From Paenibacillus tyrphae (GTDB taxonomy: Bacteria > Bacillota > Bacilli > Paenibacillales > NBRC-103111): DNA of 64,000 nt. How positions within the stretch are numbered: position 1 is the first letter of the stretch; each line of letters starts with the position of its first letter. The notes beneath the pieces were generated by a model, which was given only the letters and a program-made list of their open reading frames with translations, had not been told where the DNA came from and made no database searches. The stretch covers positions 372,001-436,000 of the forward strand of contig NZ_JNVM01000004.1 in assembly GCF_000722545.1 (NCBI RefSeq). The letters run 5' to 3'. A program made the translations under genes and the position numbers. Positions 30,775-39,009 of the stretch are shown here, piece after piece.

Positions 30775-30803
30775 AGCATAGCATGAGGGGGGAGGTTTGT
30801 AAA
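30775..30803 (-). promoter_or_regulatory. SigA-type promoter of the pro/mtn transcript
   Basis: On the minus strand, TTTACA (30803-30798) and TATGCT (30780-30775) are 17 nt apart, immediately before the T-box leader and just past the mtnE stop. Confidence 0.65.
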
Positions 30804-30808
30804 GGCGA

Positions 30809-32020
30809 TCAGCCGAACAGGCGGAGCGCATCGATTCGGTCAACCGCTTCGCGGAGCCGCTCTTCCGTGCTGAGCAAGCCGAGACGCACGTAGCCTTCGC
30901 CATGGTCGCCGAAGCCGACTCCAGGTGCGACGACAATCTTGGCCTGCTCGAGCAGCATGTCGGAGAATGACTCCGACGTGTAGCCCTTCGGCACAGGCAG
31001 CCAAGTGAAGAAAGAACCTTGCGAGCGCGAAGCTTGCCAGCCGATCCGATCCAAAGCCCCGAACAGCGCGTCTCTGCGGCTCTGGTACATCTGCACGAGC
31101 TCGTGCACGCTATCCTGCGGGCCGGTCAACGCGACGGCCGCCGCCTCTTGAATGCCTCCGAACAAGCTGCAGTAGTAATGATCTTGAATCAAGTTGATCA
31201 TCCGCACGATTTCGGGGTTGCCGAGGCAGAAGCCGACCCGCCAGCCGGCCATGTTGTACGTTTTGGACAGCGTGTAAAATTCGACGCCGACTTCCTTGGC
31301 ACCCGGGAGCTGCAGGAAGCTGACCGGCTTCTGTCCGTCGAAGCCGATGGCGCCGTAAGCGAAGTCGCTGGCCACTACAATGCCGTGCTTCGCCGCAAAA
31401 GCAATCGTCTCCTCATAGAAGGAAGCTGGAGCCGAAACCGCCGTCGGATTGTTCGGATAGTTGATGAACATCAGCTTCGCCCGATTCACGTCATCGGCGG
31501 AAAGTGCGCTGTAATCCGGCAGGAACCCGTTCGATTCCAGAAGCGGCATGAAGGCCATCCGGGCGCCGGCCAGGGCGACGCCGGACCAGTAATCCGGGTA
31601 TCCCGGGTCCGGCACCAGACAGACGTCGCCGGGATTGAGCAGGCATTGGGCAATTTCCACAAGCCCGGTTTTACCGCCGAACAGAACCGCCACTTCCGTT
31701 TCCGGATCAAGCTCGACACCGTAATCTTCCCGGTATCTTTGGGCCACGGCCTCTTTTAAGAATAAGTAACCGTTGAACGGCGGGTAGCGGTGGTACTGCG
31801 GATTTTCCGCCGCTTGTTGCAGCGCCTTGACGATGTGCGGCGGGGTTGGGCGATCCGGATTCCCTTGTCCCAGATTGATCACGTCGTGTCCTGCGGCAAT
31901 CTGGACATTGGCTTTGCGCACAAGCGTGGCGAAAAATTGGGTGGGCAGTTCTTGCAGCCGCTGAGCCGGAATCATGGGAAAAGCGCTGACGGCTGCTTTC
32001 GTTGGGTTGTTGGTATTCAT
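30809..32020 (-). CDS. mtnE: Methionine-salvage aminotransferase
   Basis: PLP aminotransferase of 403 residues, closely resembling B. subtilis MtnE (YkrV). The latter transaminates 2-keto-4-methylthiobutyrate to methionine. HDVINLGQGNPDRPTPPHIV and EVAVLFGGKTGLVEIAQCLL are nearly shared with that protein, and the PLP lysine lies in YTLSKTYNMAGWRVGF. The function is supported by mtnWXB and mtnU nearby. The ATG follows ATGGAGTG. I searched the upstream region for a SAM-I riboswitch, which B. subtilis mtn genes carry, and did not find its core. Confidence 0.9.
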   Translation of the reverse strand: MNTNNPTKAAVSAFPMIPAQRLQELPTQFFATLVRKANVQIAAGHDVINLGQGNPDRPTPPHIVKALQQAAENPQYHRYPPFNGYLFLKEAVAQRYREDYGVELDPETEVAVLFGGKTGLVEIAQCLLNPGDVCLVPDPGYPDYWSGVALAGARMAFMPLLESNGFLPDYSALSADDVNRAKLMFINYPNNPTAVSAPASFYEETIAFAAKHGIVVASDFAYGAIGFDGQKPVSFLQLPGAKEVGVEFYTLSKTYNMAGWRVGFCLGNPEIVRMINLIQDHYYCSLFGGIQEAAAVALTGPQDSVHELVQMYQSRRDALFGALDRIGWQASRSQGSFFTWLPVPKGYTSESFSDMLLEQAKIVVAPGVGFGDHGEGYVRLGLLSTEERLREAVDRIDALRLFG

Positions 32021-32311
32021 CTATGTCACTCCATTAGTTTGGTTTCAAATGTGTTGCCTTACAATAAATCCCTTGTGTTCTTATCGGAATATGGTAAATA
32101 CCCTGAGCGGATAGGAATAATGTAACATGAAAACCGGTACGTGTATACGGGTCTATTTCATCGAATCATCCATTTAACTGTCGAGTAGAACTTTTTTATT
32201 CGTCTATGATGTGCAAAATACAGAGGATGTGTTATATTAATCGCAGGTCGTTTCAATCAGTGATATTTAGTTTCATACAATGAAATTATAATGACAACGG
32301 AGGGAAATGCC
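32021..32311. other. Divergent intergenic region between mtnE and the methyltransferase gene
   Basis: This 291-bp AT-rich region must hold promoters for both divergent genes. TATATT at 32233-32238 is a possible plus-strand -10 with only a weak -35. No SAM riboswitch, T-box or strong hairpin was found. Confidence 0.4.
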
Positions 32312-33100
32312 ATGACGATAAGCTTTCACGATGAATACAATAAATATACCTATACCGGCAGGCTTGCCGATTCCGGCTGGATGGAGCTGATCCGGCGGAA
32401 GGCGAGCCCCCAAGGGAAAACGGCAGCGGACATCGGCTGCGGCGGTGGCATTTACTCCGTCGCTTTGGCAGAGCTAGGCGTTTCGTCGGTCGTCGGCATC
32501 GATTTCTCCGAAGCGATGCTTCAAGGAGCCGCCGAGCATTGCGCGGCGTACGGGCAAATCCGCTTGGCGCAAGGGACGGCGGATCGGACGGGATTGCCCG
32601 ATGACTCGGTCGAGCTCGTGCTGGAGCGCGCGCTGATACACCATATTGCCGCGGAAGAACTGCCGGACGTATTCCGCGAGGCGCAGCGGATTCTGAGGCC
32701 CGGAGGGCTGCTGATCGTGCAGGATCGGACGCCTGAAGACTGTCTGCTTCCCGGGAGCAGGGAGCATCTGCGCGGCTACTGGTTCGAGAAGTACCCGCGT
32801 CTCCGCCGGCTGGAAGCAGGACGCCGTCACGATGCGGCGGCCATACGCAAGGCTCTGGAAGCATCCGGGTTCTCGATCGTGGAACAAACGCAGCTATGGG
32901 AAGTGCGCAAAAGCTATGCCAGCTATAGCGACTATCGGGAGGAGCTTTTGAGTCGGAAGGGACGTTCCATTTTGCATGAATTGTCGGATGCGGAGCTTCA
33001 GGATTTGGCGGATGCCATCGCAGCGGACTCGGGCTATGAAATGAATGAGCCCGCCCTGGAACGGGACCGCTGGACGATATTCTTTGCACAAGCGCGTTGA
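32312..33100 (+). CDS. Class I SAM-dependent methyltransferase
   Basis: A 262-residue methyltransferase with the SAM-binding motif DIGCGGGIYSV at residues 40-50 and VVGIDFSEAMLQ as motif II. LPDDSVELVLERALIHHI and ILRPGGLLIVQDRTPED are the later motifs of the UbiE/Methyltransf_11 type. I chose the ATG at 32312 because CGGAGGG lies 7 nt before it; an in-frame ATG at 32291 precedes that site. The substrate is unknown. Its place between mtnE and mtnU hints at a link with methionine metabolism, but that is only context. Confidence 0.85.
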   Translation: MTISFHDEYNKYTYTGRLADSGWMELIRRKASPQGKTAADIGCGGGIYSVALAELGVSSVVGIDFSEAMLQGAAEHCAAYGQIRLAQGTADRTGLPDDSVELVLERALIHHIAAEELPDVFREAQRILRPGGLLIVQDRTPEDCLLPGSREHLRGYWFEKYPRLRRLEAGRRHDAAAIRKALEASGFSIVEQTQLWEVRKSYASYSDYREELLSRKGRSILHELSDAELQDLADAIAADSGYEMNEPALERDRWTIFFAQAR

Positions 33101-33201
33101 AGTTCCACTTCCGTTGCTCTATGATAATAGGAAGAAACGACGCAGTTTCCCGAATCGGGCCGCTGCGTTCGGAATTTCGAGACGGGTAGGGGGAAGGTTA
33201 G

Positions 33202-33999
33202 ATGGCTGGGCAACGATGGAATTTGGCTCTGCTGCAGATGGACATCGCAATAGGAGAACCCGAACGCAACTTCGCAAAGCTGGAGAGCCTTCTGCATGAA
33301 GCGGTCACTCATGGTACGAAGCCGGATGTGATCGTCTTTCCGGAGATGTGGAATACCGGCTACGCGCTGGATCGGATTCAGGAGCTCGCGGACCAGTACG
33401 GAGAGCGGACTGAAGCGCTGCTTTCGGCGTTTAGCCGAAAGTACGGCGTAAACATCATCGGCGGTTCGATCGCGGAGAAGCGGGACAACGGCGTTTACAA
33501 TACGATATTCGCATATGACCGGCAAGGAAACCGTGCAGGAGACTACTCGAAAATTCATTTGTTCCGGCTGATGGATGAGGAGAAGTTCCTGCAAAGCGGA
33601 GACCGTCCGGGCGAACTGCAATTGGACGGCATTCCGGCCGGCATGATGATCTGCTATGACATCCGCTTCCCGGAGCTTGCGCGAAAGCTGGCGCTCGGCG
33701 GTGCGCAAATTTTGTTCGTTCCGGCCGAATGGCCGAATCCGCGGCTGCATCACTGGCGTACGCTGCTGATGGCGAGGGCGATCGAGAACCAGATGTTCGT
33801 CGTCTCCTGCAACCGTGTAGGCGTGAGCGGGACGACGGAGTTTTTCGGCCATTCGATGGTCATTGATCCATGGGGCGAGGTGCTGGCCGAAGGGGGAGAG
33901 GCCGAAACGATCGTTCGCGCTGCCGTCGACCTTAGCCAGGTGCCTGCCGTGCGCAATAAAATTCCGGTATTTGAAGACAGACGTCCTTCCTTGTATTAA
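33202..33999 (+). CDS. mtnU: Nitrilase-family carbon-nitrogen hydrolase (MtnU-like)
   Basis: C-N hydrolase of 265 residues with the catalytic triad Glu48 (VFPEMWNTGY), Lys117 (YSKIHLFRLM) and Cys151 (MMICYDIRFPE). B. subtilis MtnU (YkrU) is encoded beside mtnE, and homologues act as omega-amidase on alpha-ketoglutaramate-type products of glutamine-dependent transamination. The same pairing occurs here, in divergent arrangement, which supports the name. The ATG follows GGGGGAAGG. A terminator shared with the convergent LysR gene follows. Confidence 0.85.
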   Translation: MAGQRWNLALLQMDIAIGEPERNFAKLESLLHEAVTHGTKPDVIVFPEMWNTGYALDRIQELADQYGERTEALLSAFSRKYGVNIIGGSIAEKRDNGVYNTIFAYDRQGNRAGDYSKIHLFRLMDEEKFLQSGDRPGELQLDGIPAGMMICYDIRFPELARKLALGGAQILFVPAEWPNPRLHHWRTLLMARAIENQMFVVSCNRVGVSGTTEFFGHSMVIDPWGEVLAEGGEAETIVRAAVDLSQVPAVRNKIPVFEDRRPSLY

Positions 34000-34008
34000 A
34001 AAGGTACG

Positions 34009-34042
34009 AAAAACCGGCTCGGATCATTCCGGCCGGTTTTTT
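34009..34042. terminator. Terminator shared by mtnU and the lysR-type gene
   Basis: AAAAACCGGC (34009-34018) and GCCGGTTTTTT (34032-34042) flank a short loop region. The hairpin overlaps the last codons of the LysR-type gene and can work in both directions. Confidence 0.8.
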
Positions 34043-34947
34043 GCGCGTTCGGCTTCCATTACCTGGCGGAACGTCTCCATGAACGCGGCGACCGCCTTCG
34101 ATAAATAACGCCCTTTACGGTGGGCGATGACGAGGGTACGGGTCGGCCGGTTGGTCAGCCGCAGGTAAGCGGGTGCCAGCTCATTCCATCCCCTCAGCAG
34201 CATATGCGGGATGAAGGCAATGCCCATCCCCGCCGCGACGAGTGACTGCACCGTCTCAATATTGCTGCTCTCGAACACGATGTTCGGTGTAAATCCGGCG
34301 TCGTTGCACAATGCGATCGCAATTTGACGGAAGCCTTGGCCTCTTTTAAGCGCGATGAACGGCTCCTCCTGCAGCTCCGCAATATCGACGGTTTTGCTTG
34401 CTCCCTCGGTCAGGCGCGCGGCCAGCGGATGCTGCGGCGGGACGGCTAGTACGATCTCTTCCTCAATGATCGGCTCGTAATCAAGCGAGTCATCGATCAG
34501 GGGCAGGGAAAGCAGGCTAATGTCGGCTTGCCCGCTCGCCGTCAATTGCTCGAGGTTCGAGGTCGTTTCTTCGACGAGCACGATGTCGATTTCCGGGTAG
34601 CGCTCCTGGAAGACGGGCAGAACGAGGGGCAGCACGTGCGCGCCTGTGATCGGGAGGCTACCCACGACGAGCTTACCTTTGCGCATTTGGGAAATGTCTT
34701 CCATTTCTTGTTTTAGCTGCTCGACCATGTCGAGAATTTTTTGCGCTTTTTCTACAAAGCGGGTACCGGCATAGGTGACCTCCACCGAGTTGGTCGTCCG
34801 TTGAAACAAAAGCACGCCGAGCTCCTTCTCCAGCTTGGAAAGCTGCTGGCTGAGCGACGGCTGAGCGATATGCAGTTTTTCGGCTGCGCGGGAAAAGTTC
34901 TTTTCAATGGCAATTTGCAAAGCGTATTGCAGCTGGCGCAGTTCCAT
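34024..34947 (-). CDS. LysR family transcriptional regulator
   Basis: A 307-residue LysR-type regulator. The N-terminal winged helix-turn-helix is at residues 1-60 (MELRQLQYALQIAIEKNFSR; AAEKLHIAQPSLSQQLSKLE), followed by a linker helix and the periplasmic-binding-like effector domain from about 90 (KLVVGSLPITGAHVLPLVLP). The style is that of CynR/CysL/GltC regulators. The effector and target are unknown: no divergent gene is directly attached. A perfect palindrome lies 39 bp before its start. The ATG follows AAAGGAG. Confidence 0.9.
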   Translation of the reverse strand: MELRQLQYALQIAIEKNFSRAAEKLHIAQPSLSQQLSKLEKELGVLLFQRTTNSVEVTYAGTRFVEKAQKILDMVEQLKQEMEDISQMRKGKLVVGSLPITGAHVLPLVLPVFQERYPEIDIVLVEETTSNLEQLTASGQADISLLSLPLIDDSLDYEPIIEEEIVLAVPPQHPLAARLTEGASKTVDIAELQEEPFIALKRGQGFRQIAIALCNDAGFTPNIVFESSNIETVQSLVAAGMGIAFIPHMLLRGWNELAPAYLRLTNRPTRTLVIAHRKGRYLSKAVAAFMETFRQVMEAERAKNRPE

Positions 34948-34985
34948 GCGGCTCGGCTCCTTTTATAAAGAATACCTATTAATGC

Positions 34986-35003
34986 TACGTTAATAGTAAC
35001 GTA
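34986..35003. promoter_or_regulatory. Palindrome upstream of the lysR-type gene, candidate operator
   Basis: TACGTTA-N4-TAACGTA is a perfect 7-bp inverted repeat in the AT-rich region before the LysR-type gene. LysR proteins often bind such sites (T-N11-A type) for autoregulation. No gene starts on the other side, so control of the regulator itself is the simplest reading. Confidence 0.5.
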
Positions 35004-35052
35004 TTTGTTATAAGAATGAAAGAGCCGGTGTGCGGCAGCTCCTCGTTCGCAA

Positions 35053-35088
35053 ACAAAAAGGAAGAAAGAGCGGGAGGCTCCTTCTTCC
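35053..35088 (-). terminator. Terminator after the 52-residue ORF
   Basis: On the minus strand GGAAGAAGGAG pairs with CTC-TTTCTTCC and is followed by TTTTTGTTT. It would end the yndM and small-ORF transcript. Confidence 0.65.
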
Positions 35089-35148
35089 AGGGCAGAACGG
35101 AATATTGCATGACACGCGCAACAGCCGTATCTTTTCGGCTGGGATTCA

Positions 35149-35307
35149 TCAAGTCCCGCAAGAGCCGGGATACCCGTCGTTCCGTTTCATTTCTTCCAAA
35201 TGCTCGCGCATCTCTTCGTCTCCGGGCATTTCGGCGACCAGCTTTACTTTGCCGGGAGTGGGCTCCTCTGCCGGAGTCGCATTTGCTGGGCGAGGTGTAT
35301 CGGTCAT
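35149..35307 (-). CDS. Small hypothetical protein, 52 residues
   Basis: Short reading frame with a near-perfect ribosome binding site, CTAGGAGG, 8 nt before the ATG at 35307. The product begins MTDTPRPANATPAEEP, continues with a charged GDEEMREHLEEMKRN stretch and ends DGYPGSCGT. It has no membrane segment and resembles no family I know. It lies 24 nt after yndM on the same strand, and a terminator follows, so it is probably the second gene of a two-gene unit. Translation is likely from the ribosome binding site but not proven. Confidence 0.6.
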   Translation of the reverse strand: MTDTPRPANATPAEEPTPGKVKLVAEMPGDEEMREHLEEMKRNDGYPGSCGT

Positions 35308-35331
35308 TGTGCAATCCTCCTAGGGGTATGG

Positions 35332-35673
35332 TCAGGAATACCAACGGACGTCCCATCTTCGGAGCAGCAGGTGGTACCCGAATTCAACGGCAGCCGTGAC
35401 GACGGCGACAAAGGCAAGACTCGGCCAGGACAATCCCCAATGATATGCGGTTCCGACCGCTCCCAAAAATAAAGCGGCCAACAGTCCGTCGGCCAAGATT
35501 GCGGCACCGTTCCCGAATTCGTCGAGAATCCATTGATCTCCGAGAAAAAAAGCCAGGATGCTCAGGCTGACGGAGGCCATCAGCGCTTGGAACAGTGTAG
35601 CGTTGGAAAAATAAAGCAGCAGCGGGACGGTAAAAAGAGCGCTTATGGCGAGTTTGACAAGCAGCTTGCTCAT
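35332..35673 (-). CDS. yndM: YndM family membrane protein (DUF2512)
   Basis: A 113-residue membrane protein with four predicted helices at about 5-24, 28-46, 56-76 and 82-103. The family motif FLGDQWILDEFGNGAAILADG lies between the second and third helices. DUF2512/YndM proteins occur in spore formers; their function is unknown. The ATG follows a GGGAG site. It appears to be cotranscribed with the downstream 52-residue ORF. Confidence 0.85.
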   Translation of the reverse strand: MSKLLVKLAISALFTVPLLLYFSNATLFQALMASVSLSILAFFLGDQWILDEFGNGAAILADGLLAALFLGAVGTAYHWGLSWPSLAFVAVVTAAVEFGYHLLLRRWDVRWYS

Positions 35674-35769
35674 GCTTCCCAGCTCCCTTACTTTTGCTTT
35701 CGTTGAAAGGTTGTCCAGCCGGCCCTTAATTTATGCAGTTTAGGAGGGGGAAGAGCGCCTGGCCGTTTT

Positions 35770-35798
35770 TTGACTAGCTCATAGCGAAAACCTATGAA
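35770..35798 (+). promoter_or_regulatory. Candidate SigA promoter of leuCD
   Basis: TTGACT (35770-35775) and TATGAA (35793-35798) are 17 nt apart, giving a leader of about 85 nt before leuC. I looked for a leucine T-box in the leader and did not find one. Confidence 0.5.
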
Positions 35799-35888
35799 GG
35801 CTATAGATATTATATCTTGGATCAATGAAGATGGACGTGATACGATAGGTGACATTAGGAGCATCATTCAGATACCGAGGTGGAACCG

Positions 35889-37307
35889 ATGGCAAAAACA
35901 ATGTTCGAAAAAATTTGGGACAATCACGTTATTCATTCGGAGTCGGGCAAGCCGAGCATCATTTATATCGACCTTCAGCTGGTCCATGAAGTGACTTCGC
36001 CGCAAGCGTTCGAAGGCCTACGCCTGAGTGGCCGCAAGGTTCGCCGTCCGGACTTGACGTTCGCGACGATGGATCACAACGTGCCGACGAAGGATCGTTT
36101 CAATATTACCGATCCGATTTCCAAGCAGCAGATCGATACGCTCTCCAAAAACTGTGCGGATTTCGGCGTTACCTTGTTTGACCTGGACAGCATTGATCAA
36201 GGGGTCGTCCACGTTATGGGACCGGAGCTCGGTTTGACGCATCCCGGCAAAACGATCGTCTGCGGCGACAGCCACACGTCTACGCACGGTGCGTTCGGAG
36301 CTTTGGCGTTCGGGATCGGAACGAGTGAAGTGGAGCACGTGCTTGCGACGCAGTGCTTGCAGCAAGCGAAGCCGAAAACGCTGGAAGTGCGCATCAACGG
36401 CAAGCTGAAGCCGGGCGTTACGGCGAAGGACTTGATTCTCGGCGTCATCGCGAAATACGGCACGGATTTTGCAACCGGCTATGTGCTCGAGTACACGGGC
36501 GAATCGATTCGCGGCTTGTCTATGGAAGAGCGCATGACCGTGTGCAACATGTCGATCGAAGCGGGTGCAAGAGCAGGCTTGATCGCTCCGGACCAAACGA
36601 CGTTCGATTACCTTCGCGGACGCGAATATGTGCCACAGGGCGAAGCGTTCGAGCAAGCGGTAGCGGCGTGGAAGCAGCTGACGACGGATGAGGGCGCGGT
36701 GTACGATCGCGTGGTCGATTTCGACGCGGACAGCTTGATTCCGCAAGTCACCTGGGGTACCAGCCCGGGCATGGGTACAGATGTTACGTCCCGCGTGCCG
36801 AATCCGGCGGATTTCAGCACGGAGAACGAGCGCAAAGCGGCGGAAAAAGCGATCGAGTATATGGGCTTGACACCGGGAACGCCGATGACGGATGTTACGA
36901 TCGATTACGTATTTATCGGTTCCTGTACGAACGGCCGGATCGAGGACCTGCGCGCGGCGGCTGCCGTAGCTCAAGGCTACAAGGTGTCGCCGAACGTGAC
37001 GGCGATCGTCGTGCCGGGCTCGGGCCGAGTAAAAATCCAAGCGGAAAAAGAAGGCCTCGATAAAATTTTCATCGAAGCGGGCTTTGAATGGCGCGATGCC
37101 GGATGCAGCATGTGTCTGGCGATGAACCCGGACGTGCTGAAACCGGGCCAACGCTGTGCTTCGACGTCGAACCGGAACTTTGAAGGCCGTCAAGGCCGTG
37201 ACGGACGCACGCACCTCGTGTCTCCGGCAATGGCAGCTGCGGCAGCGATCGAAGGCCGTTTCACCGATGTGCGCGATTGGAATTTCAAAGTGAAGCAGGA
37301 AGCTTAA
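35889..37307 (+). CDS. leuC: 3-isopropylmalate dehydratase large subunit
   Basis: Aconitase-family [4Fe-4S] enzyme that isomerises isopropylmalate in leucine synthesis, together with LeuD. The cluster cysteines appear in IGSCTNGR and in [43 protein letters not shown] is the family signature region. It is 472 residues from the ATG at 35889, matching B. subtilis LeuC. The start is set by GAGGTG, which overlaps an upstream in-frame GTG (35880). leuA and leuB are not in the window. Confidence 0.97.
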   Translation: MAKTMFEKIWDNHVIHSESGKPSIIYIDLQLVHEVTSPQAFEGLRLSGRKVRRPDLTFATMDHNVPTKDRFNITDPISKQQIDTLSKNCADFGVTLFDLDSIDQGVVHVMGPELGLTHPGKTIVCGDSHTSTHGAFGALAFGIGTSEVEHVLATQCLQQAKPKTLEVRINGKLKPGVTAKDLILGVIAKYGTDFATGYVLEYTGESIRGLSMEERMTVCNMSIEAGARAGLIAPDQTTFDYLRGREYVPQGEAFEQAVAAWKQLTTDEGAVYDRVVDFDADSLIPQVTWGTSPGMGTDVTSRVPNPADFSTENERKAAEKAIEYMGLTPGTPMTDVTIDYVFIGSCTNGRIEDLRAAAAVAQGYKVSPNVTAIVVPGSGRVKIQAEKEGLDKIFIEAGFEWRDAGCSMCLAMNPDVLKPGQRCASTSNRNFEGRQGRDGRTHLVSPAMAAAAAIEGRFTDVRDWNFKVKQEA

Positions 37308-37342
37308 GAAGATCATTTTATCGAAGCGAGGAGTTCAACGAC

Positions 37343-37948
37343 ATGGAAGCTTTTAAACAGCATACCGGCCTGGTCGGTCCGGTGGACCGCGTGAACGTGG
37401 ACACGGACGCCATTATTCCTAAACAATTTTTGAAGCGCATCGAGCGTTCCGGCTTCGGCCAATTTCTGTTCTACGAGTGGCGTTTTGACCTGAATGGCAA
37501 TACGATTCCGGAGTTCAGCTTGAATCAGCCGCGCTATCAAGGCGCTTCCGTTCTGATTTCCCGCGCCAACTTCGGCTGCGGCTCCTCCCGGGAGCATGCC
37601 CCTTGGGCTATTCAGGATTACGGGTTCAAAGTCGTGATCGCGCCGTCGTTCGCCGACATTTTCTACAACAACTGCTTCAAGAACGGCATCCTGCCGATCA
37701 AGCTGAGCGAAGAGCAGGTCGAGGAGCTGTTCCAGCGCACCGCAGCGAAAGAAGGCTACAAGCTGACCGTCGATCTGGAGAACAAAAAGATCACCGACGA
37801 TCAAGGCCTCGGCATCGACTTTGACTTGGATGAGCACCGCCGTCAATTCCTGCTGCTCGGTCTTGACGATATCGGTCTGACGCTGAAGCATGAAGACAAA
37901 ATCGCGGCATACGAAGCGGCGCATAAAGCGCGTCTCGCGTACAAATAA
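37343..37948 (+). CDS. leuD: 3-isopropylmalate dehydratase small subunit
   Basis: Small subunit of the isopropylmalate isomerase, the swivel domain that completes the active site with Leu[17 protein letters not shown] near the N-terminus and [16 protein letters not shown] at about 75-90 are family signatures. It is 201 residues from the ATG at 37343, after GAGGAG; an earlier in-frame ATG overlaps leuC and lacks a site. It lies 35 nt after leuC and ends at a strong terminator. Confidence 0.97.
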   Translation: MEAFKQHTGLVGPVDRVNVDTDAIIPKQFLKRIERSGFGQFLFYEWRFDLNGNTIPEFSLNQPRYQGASVLISRANFGCGSSREHAPWAIQDYGFKVVIAPSFADIFYNNCFKNGILPIKLSEEQVEELFQRTAAKEGYKLTVDLENKKITDDQGLGIDFDLDEHRRQFLLLGLDDIGLTLKHEDKIAAYEAAHKARLAYK

Positions 37949-37957
37949 GCGACGAAT

Positions 37958-38003
37958 AGCCCGGCCTGGCTCTCGAAAAAGAGTTAAGGTCGGGCTTTTT
38001 TTT
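37958..38003 (+). terminator. Terminator of leuCD
   Basis: AGCCCGGCC pairs with GGTCGGGCT, with an inner CTC/GAG stem, and eight T residues follow. Confidence 0.9.
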
Positions 38004-38136
38004 GATCCGGCCGCATTTTATCATACAATGTTCAAAAACTTTCGACAATTTTCTTGAAAAGTGTGATCTATGTTTTTTCAAACGCCGAAAGCGTTGTGTA
38101 TAATATCACTGGAAGCATGATGGGAGGGTGACAGAA

Positions 38137-39009
38137 ATGAGTTTTGCGAGAATCGGCGTCGTGGGCGCCGGAACGATGGGTCAAGGCATTGCCGAAATGT
38201 TGGCAGCCAAAGGGTTGGAAGTCATGCTGATCGAACGGACGCCTGAAAAGCTGGATCAGGCCTGGGAGCAAATCGAGATCAGTCTGGACAAGCAGCTGGA
38301 GAAATGGGCGATCACTCCCGTTGAGAAAAAATTGATTCTTTCGCGCATTGCGAAGGAAACGTATATTCACCGGTTGGCCGAATGCGACATGGTCATCGAA
38401 ACCGTTTCGGAAGATCTGGAGATTAAAAAAGAAGTATTCCGCAAACTTGACGAGGTATGCTCGCCGTCGACCATCCTCGCCAGCAACACGTCTACGCTTA
38501 GCTTGACGGAACTGGCGGCGGAGACCCAGTATCCGGAGCGCGTCATCGGGCTTCATTTTTTATATCCGGTATCGAAAATTCATTTGGTAGAAATCATCCG
38601 CGCGCTGCAAACGGGAGAAGATGTCTTCCAGGCGACCCGGGAATTCGTCGAAGAAACGATTCAAAAACGCGGGATTCAGGTATATGAATCGCCGGGCTTT
38701 GTTACGACGCGGCTGATCTGCGTGCTGATCAACGAAGCGATGCACGCGCTGTCGGAGAGGGTGGCGAGCGCGGACGATATTGATAATGCGATGCGAATCG
38801 GCTATGATTTTCATTATGGGCCGTTGGAGATGGCAGACCGCTTCGGCTTGGATTCGATATTGGCCGCGATGGAACGTATGTTCCGCGAGTTCGGCGATGT
38901 GAAGTACCGGCCGGCGGTGCTGCTGAAGCAGATGGTAAGGGCCGGTCATCTTGGCACGAAGACGGGACAAGGCTTTTTTCGCTATGATAAGGACGGTGAC
39001 CGGATATGA
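38137..39009 (+). CDS. hbd: 3-hydroxyacyl-CoA (3-hydroxybutyryl-CoA) dehydrogenase
   Basis: NAD-dependent dehydrogenase of 290 residues. The N-terminal Rossmann motif is GVVGAGTMGQGIAEM. IETVSEDLEIKKEVF and ASNTSTLSLTELA follow, and the C-terminal domain has GFVTTRLICVLINEAMHAL and the GPLEMADRFGLD motif. The catalytic histidine is in GLHFLYPV, where most relatives have HFFNP. The GTG at 38128 lies in the GGGAGGG site region, so I start at the ATG 38137. TATAAT at 38099-38104 is a probable -10. It overlaps ackA by 4 nt; the pathway is unclear because no thiolase or crotonase is nearby. Confidence 0.88.
   Translation: MSFARIGVVGAGTMGQGIAEMLAAKGLEVMLIERTPEKLDQAWEQIEISLDKQLEKWAITPVEKKLILSRIAKETYIHRLAECDMVIETVSEDLEIKKEVFRKLDEVCSPSTILASNTSTLSLTELAAETQYPERVIGLHFLYPVSKIHLVEIIRALQTGEDVFQATREFVEETIQKRGIQVYESPGFVTTRLICVLINEAMHALSERVASADDIDNAMRIGYDFHYGPLEMADRFGLDSILAAMERMFREFGDVKYRPAVLLKQMVRAGHLGTKTGQGFFRYDKDGDRI

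Noticed and set aside
32021..32311. Possible SAM-I riboswitch upstream of mtnE
   Set aside because: B. subtilis mtn genes use one, so I searched both strands. The only resemblance is TTCTTATC without the pairing partner or the conserved GAGGTGGAGGGA-type core.
34948..35148. Plus-strand frames of 90-127 codons at 35016-35472
   Set aside because: They are low in coding character and run antisense to the 52-residue ORF and yndM, which have proper ribosome binding sites.
35799..35888. Possible leucine T-box before leuC
   Set aside because: The leader is only about 85 nt and lacks the GGGTGGNACCGCG-type T-box core and a terminator hairpin.
36018..37316. Open frame of 432 codons on the minus strand inside leuC
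   Set aside because: Antisense to intact leuC; composition is dominated by Arg and His, as expected from reverse reading.
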